This document shows positions 24,394 to 38,400 of a stretch of DNA of 64,000 bases, one piece after another. The DNA comes from Solea solea (taxonomy: Eukaryota; Chordata; Actinopteri; Pleuronectiformes; Soleidae), in assembly GCF_958295425.1 (NCBI RefSeq), contig NC_081141.1, forward strand, positions 14,851,204 through 14,915,203, given 5' to 3'. The notes below the pieces were generated by a model that saw nothing but the letters and a program-made list of their open reading frames with translations, made no database searches and had not been told where the DNA came from. The position numbers and the translations under genes were made by a program. Every line of letters begins with the position of its first letter. Position 1 is the first letter of the stretch.

Positions 24394-26453
24394 TCACACC
24401 CAATACTGATTCTTCTGAAGAGTCGGCGTGGCGGTCCTAATAATTTGGGACGATGCTGAAGGGGAGCCATTGCTCCAAGAACTTAAGAACATGTCTGAAT
24501 CAACGGTGTTATACCCTGAGCCGTGATTTGTAATCAGTAATCGATCAAGAACAGGACTGCTGGGGCAGCTGGGGTTTAACGGCGTAATAGTCACCATGGG
24601 AACTGCTGTGCTCCTCTGGGTTTGGCCTTGGTAGAACTCACCATCTGGAGGACCGGGGAAAGGCGGCTCCTTTGGTGCAGCAGTGCTCATCTTCCTTTGC
24701 CTGTGATGCCGTAAATACACCACCAGGACTACAAAGATGATTACAAGCAGCAGCAGGGCCAGCAGTGGCAGGATCACCAAGAGTGGATTTGAGGTTTTCT
24801 GAGGGTAGGACTCTACACGTACTGGGGTGTTCCTTAAGGGGAAATCCTCTGCTCCACGTGTGGTTTTGCCAACAGTTGTACTGTAAATGCTTGTTCTATT
24901 GGAGTTTCCCCAGCGGTTGCGTGCCTTGAACTTTTGCTGGTTTTTGCTTGGTTGTTGGGTGGACAGGAAAACTGTAGACAGGACTGGACCGGCAGTACCA
25001 TTTCTGGAAGTGTGGATTGGCGTCTGGGGGACCAATGTTGTGGTCGGGACAGGACTTGTTGTGGTAGGAAAAAGTACTGGATCGTATGGCAAAACTGTGA
25101 AGTGTAACTCCCCTTTAGCAGGTTGAATGTTATCAGCTTTCAGTAGAAACACCAGCGAGTCATTCAGCTCTTGAACTCCAGTCATGTTGGCGTTCAGCTC
25201 CAAGGAGACTTTCCCCTGTATCACGTCCTGAAAGGTGAAAGATTCAGCTGGTCCTGCTTTTGTGGACATTTTATGCTTCGTCTGAACCACCTTCCCGTAC
25301 TTAGGATGGGCAATCATTTCAAAGACAGGGTCACTATTGCTGACAGTAGCTAGTTCAGTAGCATTAAGAAAACGAGTGCTGAGTTTGACAGGAATTCCAT
25401 TGGGGATCCTCAAGTCTTTGCCCACCTGGACTAAAGGTGTGACGGTTATGTTGCACACTTGGTCAGTCAGATTTGCTTCTGAAGTAAAGGCAGTGAACTC
25501 AAAGCTGTCTTCCGCAGAGGACAGGGAGATCATATGGTAGGACAACTTTCCGCTCTGTAGATCTTCCTGTTCGAACTGAGTAACCTCTTGGTTTTCCATT
25601 AGAATTTTGCCAAAGTTTGGAGGCCTTGTAATCTGGTAGTGAATCGAGATGTTTTTCCCATTGGTAGCAGCAGCGAGATTGTCCCGGGTCAGTAACACTG
25701 ACGTCTTCCCTTGCTCTAGGGTCAATCCAGTGGAGTTGACCAGAGAAATGGTGATTTCTGTCACTTCTAGGTTGAAGAGTTTATATATTGGTTTATGATG
25801 ACCGTCTGTGACACTAAAATAGAAAACCCCCGAGGCAGAACTTCCATCATGGATGAAACTGACGCTTCCGTTATTGATTTGGCCTTGAGTGAAGGCCACT
25901 ATTGACTCGTTCAAACGTCCTTCCAGAGCGAGGTAACCATTGTTTAGTTTGCTGATCACAGAAAACTTAATATCATCAGGAGGATTGTCCAAGTCTTCAA
26001 CTTTGAGATTCTCAGGACCGAGGGCTACTGTATCTCCCTGCACCACCATCAGCCTTGGAGCTTTGGTTTTTAGCAAAGGTGGCTGATCATTCACAGGTGT
26101 GACTGTGATATTAAAACCCTCCTCAACGAAATCATCGTCATCTTGAGGGCGCTGCGCTGTTTTGCCCTTGGGATTTAGCCACGCACTGAAGACGAACGAA
26201 TCCTGTGTCGTCTCCGAGTTGTCATGCTTGTAGGTGATTCCATATTTGTTTATAATGAACTGGGAAAAGTTTGGCTTCTCCTTGGTGAGGTTCCTTTCAC
26301 CCACCACGATGACACCGTGCCGAGGCAGAGACGTTACCTGAAACCAGACCTCATAGGAGCTCCTCTGAGGCATCGGCAGCTTGGACATCAGGTTAGTAGC
26401 GTCAAGATTAGACTCATCAAGGATGACGCTGTCTCCTTCTGTTACCGTCGCAC
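24394..26453 (-). CDS. cspg4: cspg4 coding exon 10 (last repeats, membrane span, tail)
   Basis: 2,060 nt ending in a stop after NQYWV. It opens after gggaatag in phase 1 with ATVTEGDSVILDESNLDATN (human ITVAALDASNLLAS region). It holds the last CSPG repeats, a Thr/Pro-rich stalk, the membrane span at about 24716-24788, the stop-transfer RHHRQRK, and a Pro-rich tail. Confidence 0.95.
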
Positions 26454-29400
26454 CTATTCCCAAAAAAAATACAAAGTAGTTGTGATACTGTTAATATCTT
26501 GGGGCCAGGTCATCCTTACTGTGTTCTGCATTTACAGAGAGTGGCTTCACATTCCAATACGTGCGTAGTTGTGATACTGTTAACTAAAATGAGGGTTTGT
26601 GTCAGTTTAGTATTCTACACGTGTGCGCAATCTCACATTTCATTTTGGTAGTGCAAATTTCTCACCAGGAGTTTGCCTTTATTTGCATTTCCTTGTATTA
26701 TTTAAGCACGGATTGAGGCCCTAGTATACTTCTGGTGCGCGCTGGGTCACGCAAAGACCGCGTTGGGTGTGTGTGAACAGCGCATGCACAAACTGAATTT
26801 CCACCCAACTGGTAGCTGGAGTATAAACCCCGCTCACCAAGCAGAAAAACCATTTCGACAACAGAAGTAGTTGCCAAGGATAGTGTCACCCGAGCCTTGA
26901 CCCAGCGACCCTCGAACTAGCTGACACTCCCCTGCCTGACGGGCCTTGCAGCTGTGAGCCGCTCGAACCAGACATGTCCGACGGAGCTGTAGCATTGTTC
27001 TCTTCTTCTTTGGTAGGAATGCATCATATACCCTGCGTCCAGACTTGTACCGCCACCCGATGGTGAAGTGGGATACAACAGGACCCTGGCGCTCGACTAC
27101 ACCAGGGTTTGCGATATGTGATGCGCAATGCAGTGTGTGCTATGTAAGTGGAATTATATCACAGCCTTTATTGAGGAGCAAGTTTTCGATGGGCAACATC
27201 TTCTTTGTTGTCTCTTTTGACCCGTGTGCCACCTACTGGTGTTGAGTGGTGAAATTGTTGTGAGAGGATGATGGAAAGTAAGTCACACGTACCCTAGCAG
27301 ACCTCTGTGGACATGTGGACACAGAGAGTATGACCCAGCCCTTTGTAATAAATCAATATAAACTAAAGCCAGTCTGGTCAATAAACCAATGCATCAGTGT
27401 GGCAGAGTGTGTTACGACGCTAATAACATATAGCTTAAATACTGTAGAGAAGCATAATGAATTCATGTTCATACCTGTGTTTGCAAGCAGGACTGTGTTG
27501 TGCTCAGGTCCAGTATTCTCGTAGGAAATGTCTATTTTGAAGATCTGGTTGTCGAGAGAAGCAGGTGGTGATGCTACAGAGAATGTCATGGTGTCCATGG
27601 CTTCCCAGCCCACGGACTCAATGGGGGTTTGAATGTATAAGACCTCTTTCCGATCCACCTGAGGTACAGAAACACCAACGACACAAACACATTTGTGCAA
27701 CAGCAGCAGATTGGCAATTTCTTAAGTGCTTCAATCAACTGAAAGACATAATCGCAGTATGTTTAAGATTTTGTTTTTGTTCATTTAAATCTGCATGGCT
27801 CAGCATTAAATAAAGCGCATAAAGCATCAAACATGTCAGACAACCATGAGAAATACCCCTCAGCACACATATCTAAGTCAATATCTCACATAATGAGGAA
27901 GCAAAATATTTATTATTCAATTTATTATTCATACAGTGGAAACCTGGAAACTTCCCAGAGAATGGAAGAAGTCTGATATATAATCTGGTAGCTCTCATCC
28001 CCTGTTGTTGTTTTTTAATTTATTTTAAAGAGACTGTCCGCCAACAAAACGCAGCTTTGGTTCATATGCAGGAATTACAACCAATAGGTAGGTTTTTAAA
28101 ATAGGTGCCAAGTGGTCACTCACCATGTCTTGTGTGAAAGTGGAGATGTCTACGGTTGAATTATCAGGCCGCTTCATCACCAGCCGCCCCAGTTTAGGAT
28201 GCCGGATCACACTGTACGCGATGGTGCGACTGGAGGTGTTGCTGATGTCGTTGGTCGCCGCTTGTAAACTTTCATTTGTGATGAGTGCAGAAGAGCCTGC
28301 GGGAAAGACATGAGATTTATAGACAAAAGTCCTGAACAAACGTCTTGGATAATTGATCGTGAAACTGTGTCTGTCAAGACAAAAAAACAGAGAAGAGACA
28401 AATTCACATCGTGACTCAAACATAAACTGGAATATTTAGGGCGAGAATCCTTTGATGCATACAATTTGAGATGCACTGCAGACATTATCCAAAATGCTCT
28501 GTGCTGTTACACATACAAGTTATACAAGAAATTAAAAAGTGGATCAGCACACACATCAATCATCCAATAGGGAAAAACATATGCATGATAACAGGGCCTC
28601 ACTAATGAGACATTATTTTCCTTGTGAGATGGATTAACATGGATTCCCATAGTCCTGTTGCCAGTGTGAAGATTGTGTGACGAAAGATGGACAGCATCGA
28701 TTGAAAGAGCGGTCAAAGCACAGTGAAATTCATCATATTCATTAAGTGCATGGTAGACAAGGGTTTCTTGTATATGTACATTTTACTGAGAGCAATGTAT
28801 CTCACCGCTGCATGCTAAAATGTTTATTGGCCTAGAGCTCAACCAGTGAGCACGGACACCTACGAACAGCTCACTCTAATGGGCCTCGTCAGGTCACAGA
28901 CAGGGTCGATAAAGCAAAAGACAAGGCTGATAAAAACCTAATGGATTTACTTGATGAGGTGTGAATGGTCCATGGATGCAGCATTTGACCAGAGCAGGTA
29001 AAACTTTGACCTAGAACCCAAGGTTCCGTCCAAGGTTTTCCATTACTATATTTAAACATACAGAATATACAGAGGGTATAAGAATGTGCACTATAGCACC
29101 TTATATCCTTTTTTCCAGCACAACCTAGACAATCTGATGGGAACATTTTTTATGACGAACTATATAAAACACACCTGAGCAAAAAGTATTAAAAATGTTT
29201 AAAATTGTATTTAATTTGTGAAATTTGGAAATACGTCACAGTTCAAAGTTCACTTGGCTTGTTTTTATGAACAAAAAGAAAGGAAAAACTATTATTGATA
29301 TTTGACTAAAAATGTGATATAAAATGAATCATAACACATCCGTGCCGCTGGAACTCTAAGGGTTAACAATAAGTACACCGATACAGACTGAGGTATACAT

Positions 29401-32400
29401 ACATAGATACACTATTTATTCACTGGAATATTTAGATAGAATCTTTAAATATATACATTTTAACACTGACTTTAGAAATGTAGAAACTACAAATAATACC
29501 GTCTGAAACTTAGTACGCTCTGATTACAGTATACCTCCTACAATTTATACATAACATTGACTTTTAACATTTTAAAACGTAATATATTTTATTTGCAGAC
29601 ATCAAATTTGAAGAGAAGATAAGCAAGCTTGCTTAACAGCAATTTGTGACGATACGATACCACACTAGAGGCATCATCCTCTGAATAAAAGGTTATAAAC
29701 ATTGTCACCTGCATTGACAAGCCTCAGTTATTCGCACCACCGTGTAAAACATGAATGTGTAGTGAATGCACGTACAGTATAAGGCCATCAGTACAGACAG
29801 GACTCCTCTGTGTGTACACACTGTCTGGGTTTATAGAGCACAAGCAGATTTTCCACAGTGGTATCAGTCAACATAGGTTTAGGAGTTGGAGAAGAACGTG
29901 AGTGTAAGCACACCCTGGGCCTACATGAATATGTGCATCTCATTCATAAACTGTTTGCTTAGCTTTCAAACAGCCGACAGTAAGATCTGCATCTTTACAG
30001 TTTCATACAGCTGCTGGGCTCACGGTGCCACAGCACTCGCTGTTTTCCCCATTGGGAACACCAATCTAAAAACATGGCCTGTATCCATCAAAGCAATCCA
30101 ACAGATTTGGGAATCTGTTCGTTATTTTGGGACATTACACTGTCTTTATATTTATATTTTGGCCAAGTAACATTATATAAGAAAATAAGGTGTAGTTGAA
30201 ACTGCAGTGCTTACATTTTCACTAAAAACAAAGCTTGTTACATTACATGACAAACCAGGGGCCTCAAACTCAAAAAGACCTGGGGGGCAGTGAACTTCTA
30301 GGCTGGTCAGGAGGGGGTCAAGTGTTTGTTTTTATATGTTGTTCACAAACACATTCATGATGCAAAATGAATCTGTAAAACAACAAAAACAGACATTAAA
30401 TCAAAATAACATGTAGACAATAGTAAAACACTAGACAAGCTTTTAAATGATTAAATATGATTAAAATATAACCTAATGTATAATTGTTGGTCAGTTTGGG
30501 CCAGTTTTCATTATCATTTTAAAATAAGTGCAGGGCCACAGGATATAGACTGGGAGGGCCGCATGTCTGAGACCCCTGTAATAAACCCTTTAACACATAA
30601 GCCTAAAAAAGTCTGTCAAGATTTTTATTATTATTTTAACCATAAAAGGGCCAGAAAATGTCCTGTGAGTTAAGTGCTTTTGCCCATTTTTCCAGAATAA
30701 CTCTCAATATCTGGCAGTTATTTACAATGTTAAAATGTACAAAATGTTAAAAAAAAATGTTTAAAATGAAGAAAAAGAAAAAGTTTCATATCGAAAAAAA
30801 ACACTGTAGTTGTACATGAACACCAGATTTTGCGTGTTAAATTTGAAATTTGAACAGTATAAAACATATTTTAAATAACATTTGTGTGAGTCTCAATGTA
30901 CAAAAACAGGCCAAAAAATGGAAACTATGTACGTTTTTCCAACTCTCTCCTCTCTGGTGACAAAGACGCTGATTTGCCAGCTTCCTGCAACAGCGCAAGT
31001 GAAATTACTGTAATAACCACAACTTTCACAGCTTTCAGAAAATGGAATTGTTCCAAAAGCACAAACCACTGCGTAATTATGGTATTGTAAATGCGCAAAT
31101 GTGTCGTCTGCAATACGCTCGTTGTTAAACGGTTAAGCCTCTCCACACAACTCTCTCTCTTTCTAAGTAAAGTAACGTTTAGATGCAAACTGCATGCTAA
31201 TACAACTAAAAGCACAAAAAGAGGCCATGAATTTTCAGAAGTAAAGTGCTTTTCTCAAAAAGATGAAAGATGCAGCATACAAATGATGTTACATCATCTC
31301 TGTGGCAAAACAATAACATCAACAACTACAACAAAATCCTGAAAAGTTATGAAGTGTAACTTTAAGAAGAGCCTGAATGAACACAGGTTTCCTCAATGTG
31401 GCATATGCAACCATTTAGTGAGGAGTGCACGTTTGAGGATTTTGCAAGGAAGCAGAAAAACATTCATCTCCCCTCCACAGTGTGAAAGGTTTTTCTAACC
31501 CTAACCCTTCCACCCCTCACCCCCATCAGATCCCTTCATTGTCAGATAAAGCCGCCCCCCCCCCCTCTCCCTGCCCTGCCTGGCACAAAGCACAAACAGC
31601 GCTGCCTCAGACAGACAGTGGCACAGCTTTTCAAGTCCACTCTCACCCTGTGGCTGGGAAGCTCAGCAGAGCATGCCAGTTGGCAATTTGCTGCCCACAC
31701 AATATCCTTTCCCACTAAGACACAAACCAGACAACTGGAAGAAAAAGCCTGTGATGTGTTTGCAGATACAGACCACAGCCAGACTATTCTTAAACTCCTC
31801 GGTGTTAAGTAGCATGCGGTACATCCAAAACATCACCAGTCTGGTATTCAGGTAATGGAATGAGTTGGATGATGGAAAAGGAACTGAGGAATTCCAGGCA
31901 GAGGAAGTAGTGCTTGAATATTCACTACATAAAAGGTGTCTTGGACGCACAAAACTGCACACTAAAACTGAGAAAAATACATTTCTCGCTTAAGGTTAAT
32001 AATAGATCCTTTTAACAAGGGTTTCTGTCAGTTGGTGAGTGAGATACAACACAATCTGCTGCTTTCACCTACTTTGAGGAAGCAGTTTATAGTTTCTTCA
32101 TCAGAGTTATTTTGGCAGCCTGACACAGTGTTAGTGTGTGACAATACTGCTGTATATATAATACTTACTGAAAGACCAAATGTGTGCTAATATGCAACTG
32201 AAAATAGTCCCCCAATTACTTACTCCAGTTTGAATAACATAGTTAAAACTAAAAATAAAATACAGTTATAATACATTTTAGGAGATGACAAACTCAAAAC
32301 AAAAAAAAGTCTTTTGTTTTGGAGCTGGATAGGGAGAACAGAACGGGGACATGTGGCTGGATATTTCTTTTCAGTGTAAGTTGTTATTTTTAGAATAACT

Positions 32401-35400
32401 CCAGGCTTATGCTGCTTTTCCACTACATGGTCCCGGCTCGGCTCGACTCTACATGGTTTGGTTGGTTTTCCATTACAATATAATACCGCTCAACGTGGGC
32501 GGAGTCATCACAGCACGGCTGCACGAAACTGCTGTGACTTTGTTTTATACGCGACACACACGCACAAACTAGTGACTAGTGACTTGTAAAGCAGTTGTTT
32601 TCATTTAACTGAATCATTAGAATCAGTTCATTAAAAAGATTTGTTCATAGAATCGTTGAGCATTTTCGCGCATGACCGGTGCACAGACACAGTCACTGAT
32701 CTGAAATACAGCGGCAGGGGTTGTGATGCGTCTTGTCGCTCGCGCTCACAGGCTTTTGGAAGTGCTGTTGCTAAATACACCGGACTCCTCTGGTAAATGA
32801 TGAGATTTTAGATCTGTGCTAAATGTTGTAGATTAACCGAGTTTTCAGGATTTTTAAGTCTTCTTAACTTATCTACAGTCTGGCATTGTTCGCTTTGATT
32901 CTTGTATCGGATGTCTTGCTCGTGCCTCTTCATGTGACGACACTCTGACCAATCAGTGGGCTGCAGTCTGTCGACGTCACGCATAGTATCGGCTCAGCTT
33001 GCTTGGGACCTCGCCAGAGCAGGTACCAGGTACTCTCGCTAATGGAAAAGGAAAATAACCATGCCGTGCCGAGGCAAGGCGAGCTGAGTCCAGTCACGCT
33101 GGGACCATGTAGTGGAAAAGTGCCATTATGATTTACCTGGAAACACCTTGAGTGGACGGTTTTTCTCTAGATTGAGTACTAAGGCTCTGGCCGTGATGCT
33201 GAAGATCTGCCTGGGGGTGAAATTCACACCATCATTGACTTGAAAGTTGAATCCTCCAGACATGGCACCTGAAAAACAAACAAAACACAAGAAGCAGAGA
33301 AGGAAATTAACAAATAAAACTGTCATGAGGTCAGCTGCTGCCTACTGTATTTTGCACGGACTAAAAACAAATACATGAGAATCTCTTTGTTTATACTTCA
33401 TCGTGAGCGAATGAACAAATCAGCTGCGTCTGTTTTCTACAGAATAAAAGTAACCGATCAGCAGTCCTGATAATGGTCCCGAGAAAAACTGCAAAGCAAG
33501 CTCAACATTATTATTCTAAGTCAATAAGTGACTACTCATTTAAAATCATTTGTCTACCTCTGTGTAGACGTGTGTGTACATTGAAAGAAAGGGAAACGCT
33601 TCAGCAAAAGGTTCGGGTGTAAACCTTTCATACCATTATTACAACAGTGTCAGTTGTGCAAGTACAGGCAATGAGAGCAGATATGAATCAGAGGAGTCAG
33701 CGGAAAAATGACCTGAGACCGTTGACAGATCTTATCTACCATTTTATAGAGTTTCAGGTAATATCACTCCCAACCTGGCTCCCAGTCAGTCTTGACTAGG
33801 ACTGGGTTTAAAGGAGAACTTTATCTTACTTTATCTGCACAATCAAATCACAAGTTTGATCTTTTAAGACAAGTCTTTTAAAGACACTTTGACTCAGTGA
33901 TACTCTTGCATGAGAAGCAAAATCATGATGGAAGCTGCTCCACCAGAGGCTCTAGACAGTGTAAAGTCAGATGAAGAGCTGGACAAAAGCCCATCCACCC
34001 ATTATCTCAACCGCTGATCCCCTGAGTGTCACCGAGGGAGTTGGAGCCAATAACAGCTGACGTTTGGAGGGAGACAGGGTACGACGTGGATACTAGTTCA
34101 CGAGACCATCACAGGACTAACAAACAAAACATTCACACTGAAGGCCGGGTCATACTGAAGTTTGCATGTACACAGGCGTTCGCTAGGGTTTGCGTAAGTT
34201 AAGTTTCCAATAAATACCTCCAACTGAAACGTAATTATGAGTCGTTTTGGTCAACTCCTGAATACGACAAAGTGTTATTGAGGTTAGCGTTAGGACTAAA
34301 AAAAAAGAAATAAGACAGGGCTTGACAGTAAGTTATAGACAATGATATAAAAAAAGATTCTGTGTCACGTGGTATCTTGTGTAAAAGTCAAACATTGGAA
34401 TCCAACTTGTGTCGATCACACTAATACCAGATTGCTGTTATTTATTCTTCCTCTAGGGGCGCCTATATTAAAAATGTACCTATGGGTCATAATTCCTGCA
34501 TATGACCCACATTAACGTTTGTTGGAGAATAGTTTCTAAGTTTCATCATCTGCCCATTTCCTATGCAAACGACTGCTAGCACAACTCGAATTTGAAATTA
34601 GAGTTGTGCTCGCTCCCTGTAGCACAATGTAACATGTAACACTAGACTGATGTGAACCCTCTTTATAGTATGAATGGAACCGCGTACATGTAAATGCATG
34701 TGACCTGGCCCTCAGACGCAAGTCAGTGTCTCTAGTTTACCTTAATGCCTGTCTTTGGACTGAGGGAGAAAAAAACAGTACATATGATATGCACCAAGAT
34801 ATTTGTGCTAAAGTTAATGCAAAAGTATCTACACTCATGCATAAAAACACATAGCTTTCATGACATAGAGTATTTCCCTCTGGTTCTTTCTCAATCTCTT
34901 TGGATACACAGTGTGTATCTGTTGTGTATTCCAGTCTCTGATTTGCACGCACGCACGCACGCACGCACGAACGCACGCACGCACGAACGCACGAACGCAC
35001 GCACGCACGCACTAAAATCAGGTGATTAGTCTCTGCCTGATTCTGGAAGTTTAACCCTTTCTTGAAGCCATACACTACTCACAGTGTTTCTGTCGGCTCA
35101 ACCTACTGACACTAACACAGGAGAGGTTCAGTGTGCGGAGCGGGAATGAAAGAGGCACCATTCAATGGTCGGTGACCCATAAAAATTATTTTAAAGCTGT
35201 TATTTTAAGTAAGTGTTGCTTAAAAAAGCTCAGAATGTAAGATTCAGTCATGTTTCCCGAAATAAATACGACATTCACACTAGTGTTTTTAATGTCTAAT
35301 CCCCATGCAACACCACATTTATTGTGTTTTCTTTACCTTAAGTCTTAAGTTTTTATTTTACATTTAATGCTCCAATGCGAAAATCCCCCAACACTTTATT

Positions 35401-38400
35401 TAAAATCCCACTAAACAAACTAAACACTGGCTTTTTTCTGACTCAAGGTCCCTGTAGGTTCTCCTCCACACATGAGAGGAAGGAAGAAGAAGAAAGTCTC
35501 TGTAAGATGCCACTAAATATTACACACTGCTCCTTTAATAAATGTTCACTACGAACGTTTCAAGTCATGTGAGGTCTAATGGCAATTCAGAACTTGATAG
35601 TTTTGCTGTAGACAGACATGAACATTTTTATTTTTATCTTATTTTATTCTATTCTATTCTATATTTTATTCTATATTTTATGGTGTTTGGTACCTTGGGT
35701 GTTTATCGTTCCAGTCTCCTGTAAAGTGTGACTCTAATTTTAACAGTGCTGTGTGTGGATGTTGGAGCTGTTAATTTCCCCGAGGGAACCTCCCAAAGGG
35801 ATTAATAAAGTTGTGTCTGTCTGTCTGTATGTCTGTCTGAACAGGGCAAACCAAAGGAATCGTCAACAACAGCAACATCTAGTGGATAAAAAAGGAACAA
35901 TAATAATATGTTTACTTTAAAAACACAGGGAAATTACATTTGGCAATAAATTCTAGTAATGGACACATATACCAGCTGCTTAGTTAAGTCAAACATTCTT
36001 GTGGAATAACATAATTTAAGTGCTGAATTTTAGCCCGGCATCATTTATATTGCATTTTTTAAATATCAATCTGGAAAATAGCTTAGGAATGTTACATTTT
36101 AACATCACTTTTACAGTTTTTTTTGTGTCTGTTGATGTCTTTAACTATCAATCCTACTTATTTTACTAAGTGTAACAGCTTATTCTCCTGCTCCACCAGT
36201 TTCTCTTGTGTTTTATTTTGAGCTGGTTGTAGAAAACTCTAAGTTCTTTCTCTCTCTCTAGGGGTCACTATAGCAGATAATCCGCATATTTTATTTGGCA
36301 GAGATTTTTACAGCGAATGCCCTGATGTAACTCTCCCATTAATCCAGTTGTTGAGAGACAAACACAGTTTACCTTTGTGCACAAACAGCAGTTGTCCTTG
36401 GTCTATGTGTGCCTGGGTGAAGTTGAGCACGGCCTTCATGGGGGCACTCTTCAGTGCCAGGTGTCCATTGCTCGGTGGGGTCACCATGAAGTGGACCTCC
36501 TCTAGTGGACTGTCCAGGTCCTGCACTTTCAGATCCTCTGGTCTGATCTCCGTTACGGAGGACACCCAAACCTGGATAGATGGACGTGGGAAAACAGGTG
36601 TCACCGGCATGATACTGTGCATGAACAGATCTCCGGGTGATGTTTTGTTTGATGTGACTCATGATGAAGGTTTTAAGAGCATTCTATACTGAGAAGTGAA
36701 GAATGGGGTGAAACACAAAAGACCTCCTCCATTGATGGTAAAAATTTGCTCCAACGTAAGTCTGGAGGATACAAGAGTTCATTTATCATTATGTATATTT
36801 TATTCAGTATTTATTATAAAAGCACCTCAGGAGCAGCACTTTTAGCACCTACTGTCTGCTGCACAGATATTATACAGAAGAAAAGCACATAAATGACCAC
36901 CAGAAAGAGCTGATCTTTCCCTCTCTGAGGATCTTTAAGATGGGGAGACAAGACGCTAACTGAAGTCACATTTCAACAAAATGATGATGTTCATATTTAA
37001 TTTGGTTGGAGGACATGGACCACAGCATTTTCTTGTGACCCATACAAACTCCAGAAGACTACAGAGAGTCAGTAACAGTGATGTAGTACTTGAGTCCGGT
37101 CTCGAGATCGATTTCTGCTTTCTCTGACTCGTCTCGGACTCGTTCCTTCAAAGACTCGATCTTGACTCGGACTCGGACCACAGTGGGAGGAGAAGGACTC
37201 GTAATTTTAGACCGAGTCCTCGAGACCAACGCATTTTTTTATGTTCATGTTATGTCCTAACTATGATTAAAAAAGTCAGGGTGGGCTTAACATGTTGATG
37301 ACAGAGCAGCACTGTTGAAGCGGTTTATAAAAAGAGGCAGAAGATGATGCATGTGGTAGGGATTTTTTTAATGATAGTAAAAGCATAGTCCATATTAAGA
37401 CGTTAAGACTGCTCCTCTAAACAATTCCCAATCTAGCTTAGTCTGTAGGCCTAACTGTTGATTATTAACTGGGGTGATACTAAATCATAAATATGAAAAC
37501 TGACATTACATTACATTACATGTCATTTAGCAGATGTTTTTATCCAAAGCGACTTACAATGGAATCAAGTACAATTAGCCAGGGGTGGAATCGAACTTGC
37601 GACCATGACATGTTTTTATGGTCTTGGTCTCGACTCGGTCTCGACTCCTAAAGGACTCGGTCTCGACTCGGACTTGCTTCCTCAAAGACTCGGTCTTGAC
37701 TCGGACTCGACTGTATTTGAAAACCAACAGACTCGGTCTCGACTCGGTCTCGACTCGGTCTCGACTCGGTCTCGACTCGGTCTCGACTCGGTCTCGACCC
37801 TTCAAAGACTCGGTCTTGAATCGGACTCGGCATAGGGGATCTCGTCCCCATCACTGGTCGGTAATATTCATTTATTTTAGTAGGTGACACGAGGAGCCAG
37901 AAGATAAGAAGCATTTGACATGCAGGGGGGAGACGTGAGGTCTCACCATTCACTCACACAAACTTCACAGTATTTATACTCACAGCTTCTCACTACGGCT
38001 CTGTGAAAACGAAAGTGAGAAATGTCTCTGGTGCAGAACTGCACTTCACAGGGAAGAGAAGTGAGTACTAAGAGAACTAAATAAACTTGCTGAAATAAGG
38101 GTCCAAACTAATACAAAACAGGCCATGAGTTGGCTCTCTTGTCAAATTCTGTCAAATCCAGAAAGCTGGTGTCTGCGGTGGAAATTCTTCCTTGCTAATT
38201 TAGATAACGATAAAGAGGGGGAAATTGAACCATTACAGCAGCATAGACAAGAAAAATATTGTATCTAATATAATCTAAATGCACAAAATACAATCTAAAT
38301 GAAGACTAAGAAGAATAATTTAACTGTCCAAGTTAGTCTTACAATAAGATAATAATAAAAGGTGCATTATAAAAACACAGTAAAAACAGTATGAAGACTG

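Larger units (their letters stand above)
28297..33136 (-). other. cspg4 intron 7
   Basis: 4.8 kb with no coding signal. It holds two non-autonomous elements (30256-30578 and 32415-33120) and repeat B copy 2 (30612-31041). Confidence 0.7.
33269..36372 (-). other. cspg4 intron 6
   Basis: 3.1 kb, no coding signal. Contains a fish repeat fragment (34000-34140), a GCAC tetranucleotide tract (34945-35012) and a LINE 3' tail (about 35750-35835). Confidence 0.7.
37076..37856. mobile_element. hAT-like element with CAGTGATG termini, 781 bp
   Basis: Ends are cagtgatg and catcactg (perfect 8-bp inverted termini). Flanks are gtcagtaa (37068-37075) and gtcggtaa (37857-37864), a target duplication matching at 7 of 8. 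The sub-terminal sequence is made of gactcggtctc-like words on both sides. No transposase is present. Confidence 0.85.

Noticed and set aside
34737..35075. Arg/Ala/Cys/Val- and Thr-repeat open frames
   Set aside because: Products of the GCAC tetranucleotide tract in an intron.
37575..37953. Open frames rich in RDRVETESRPS-type repeats on both strands
   Set aside because: Made by the 11-bp minisatellite inside a transposon.
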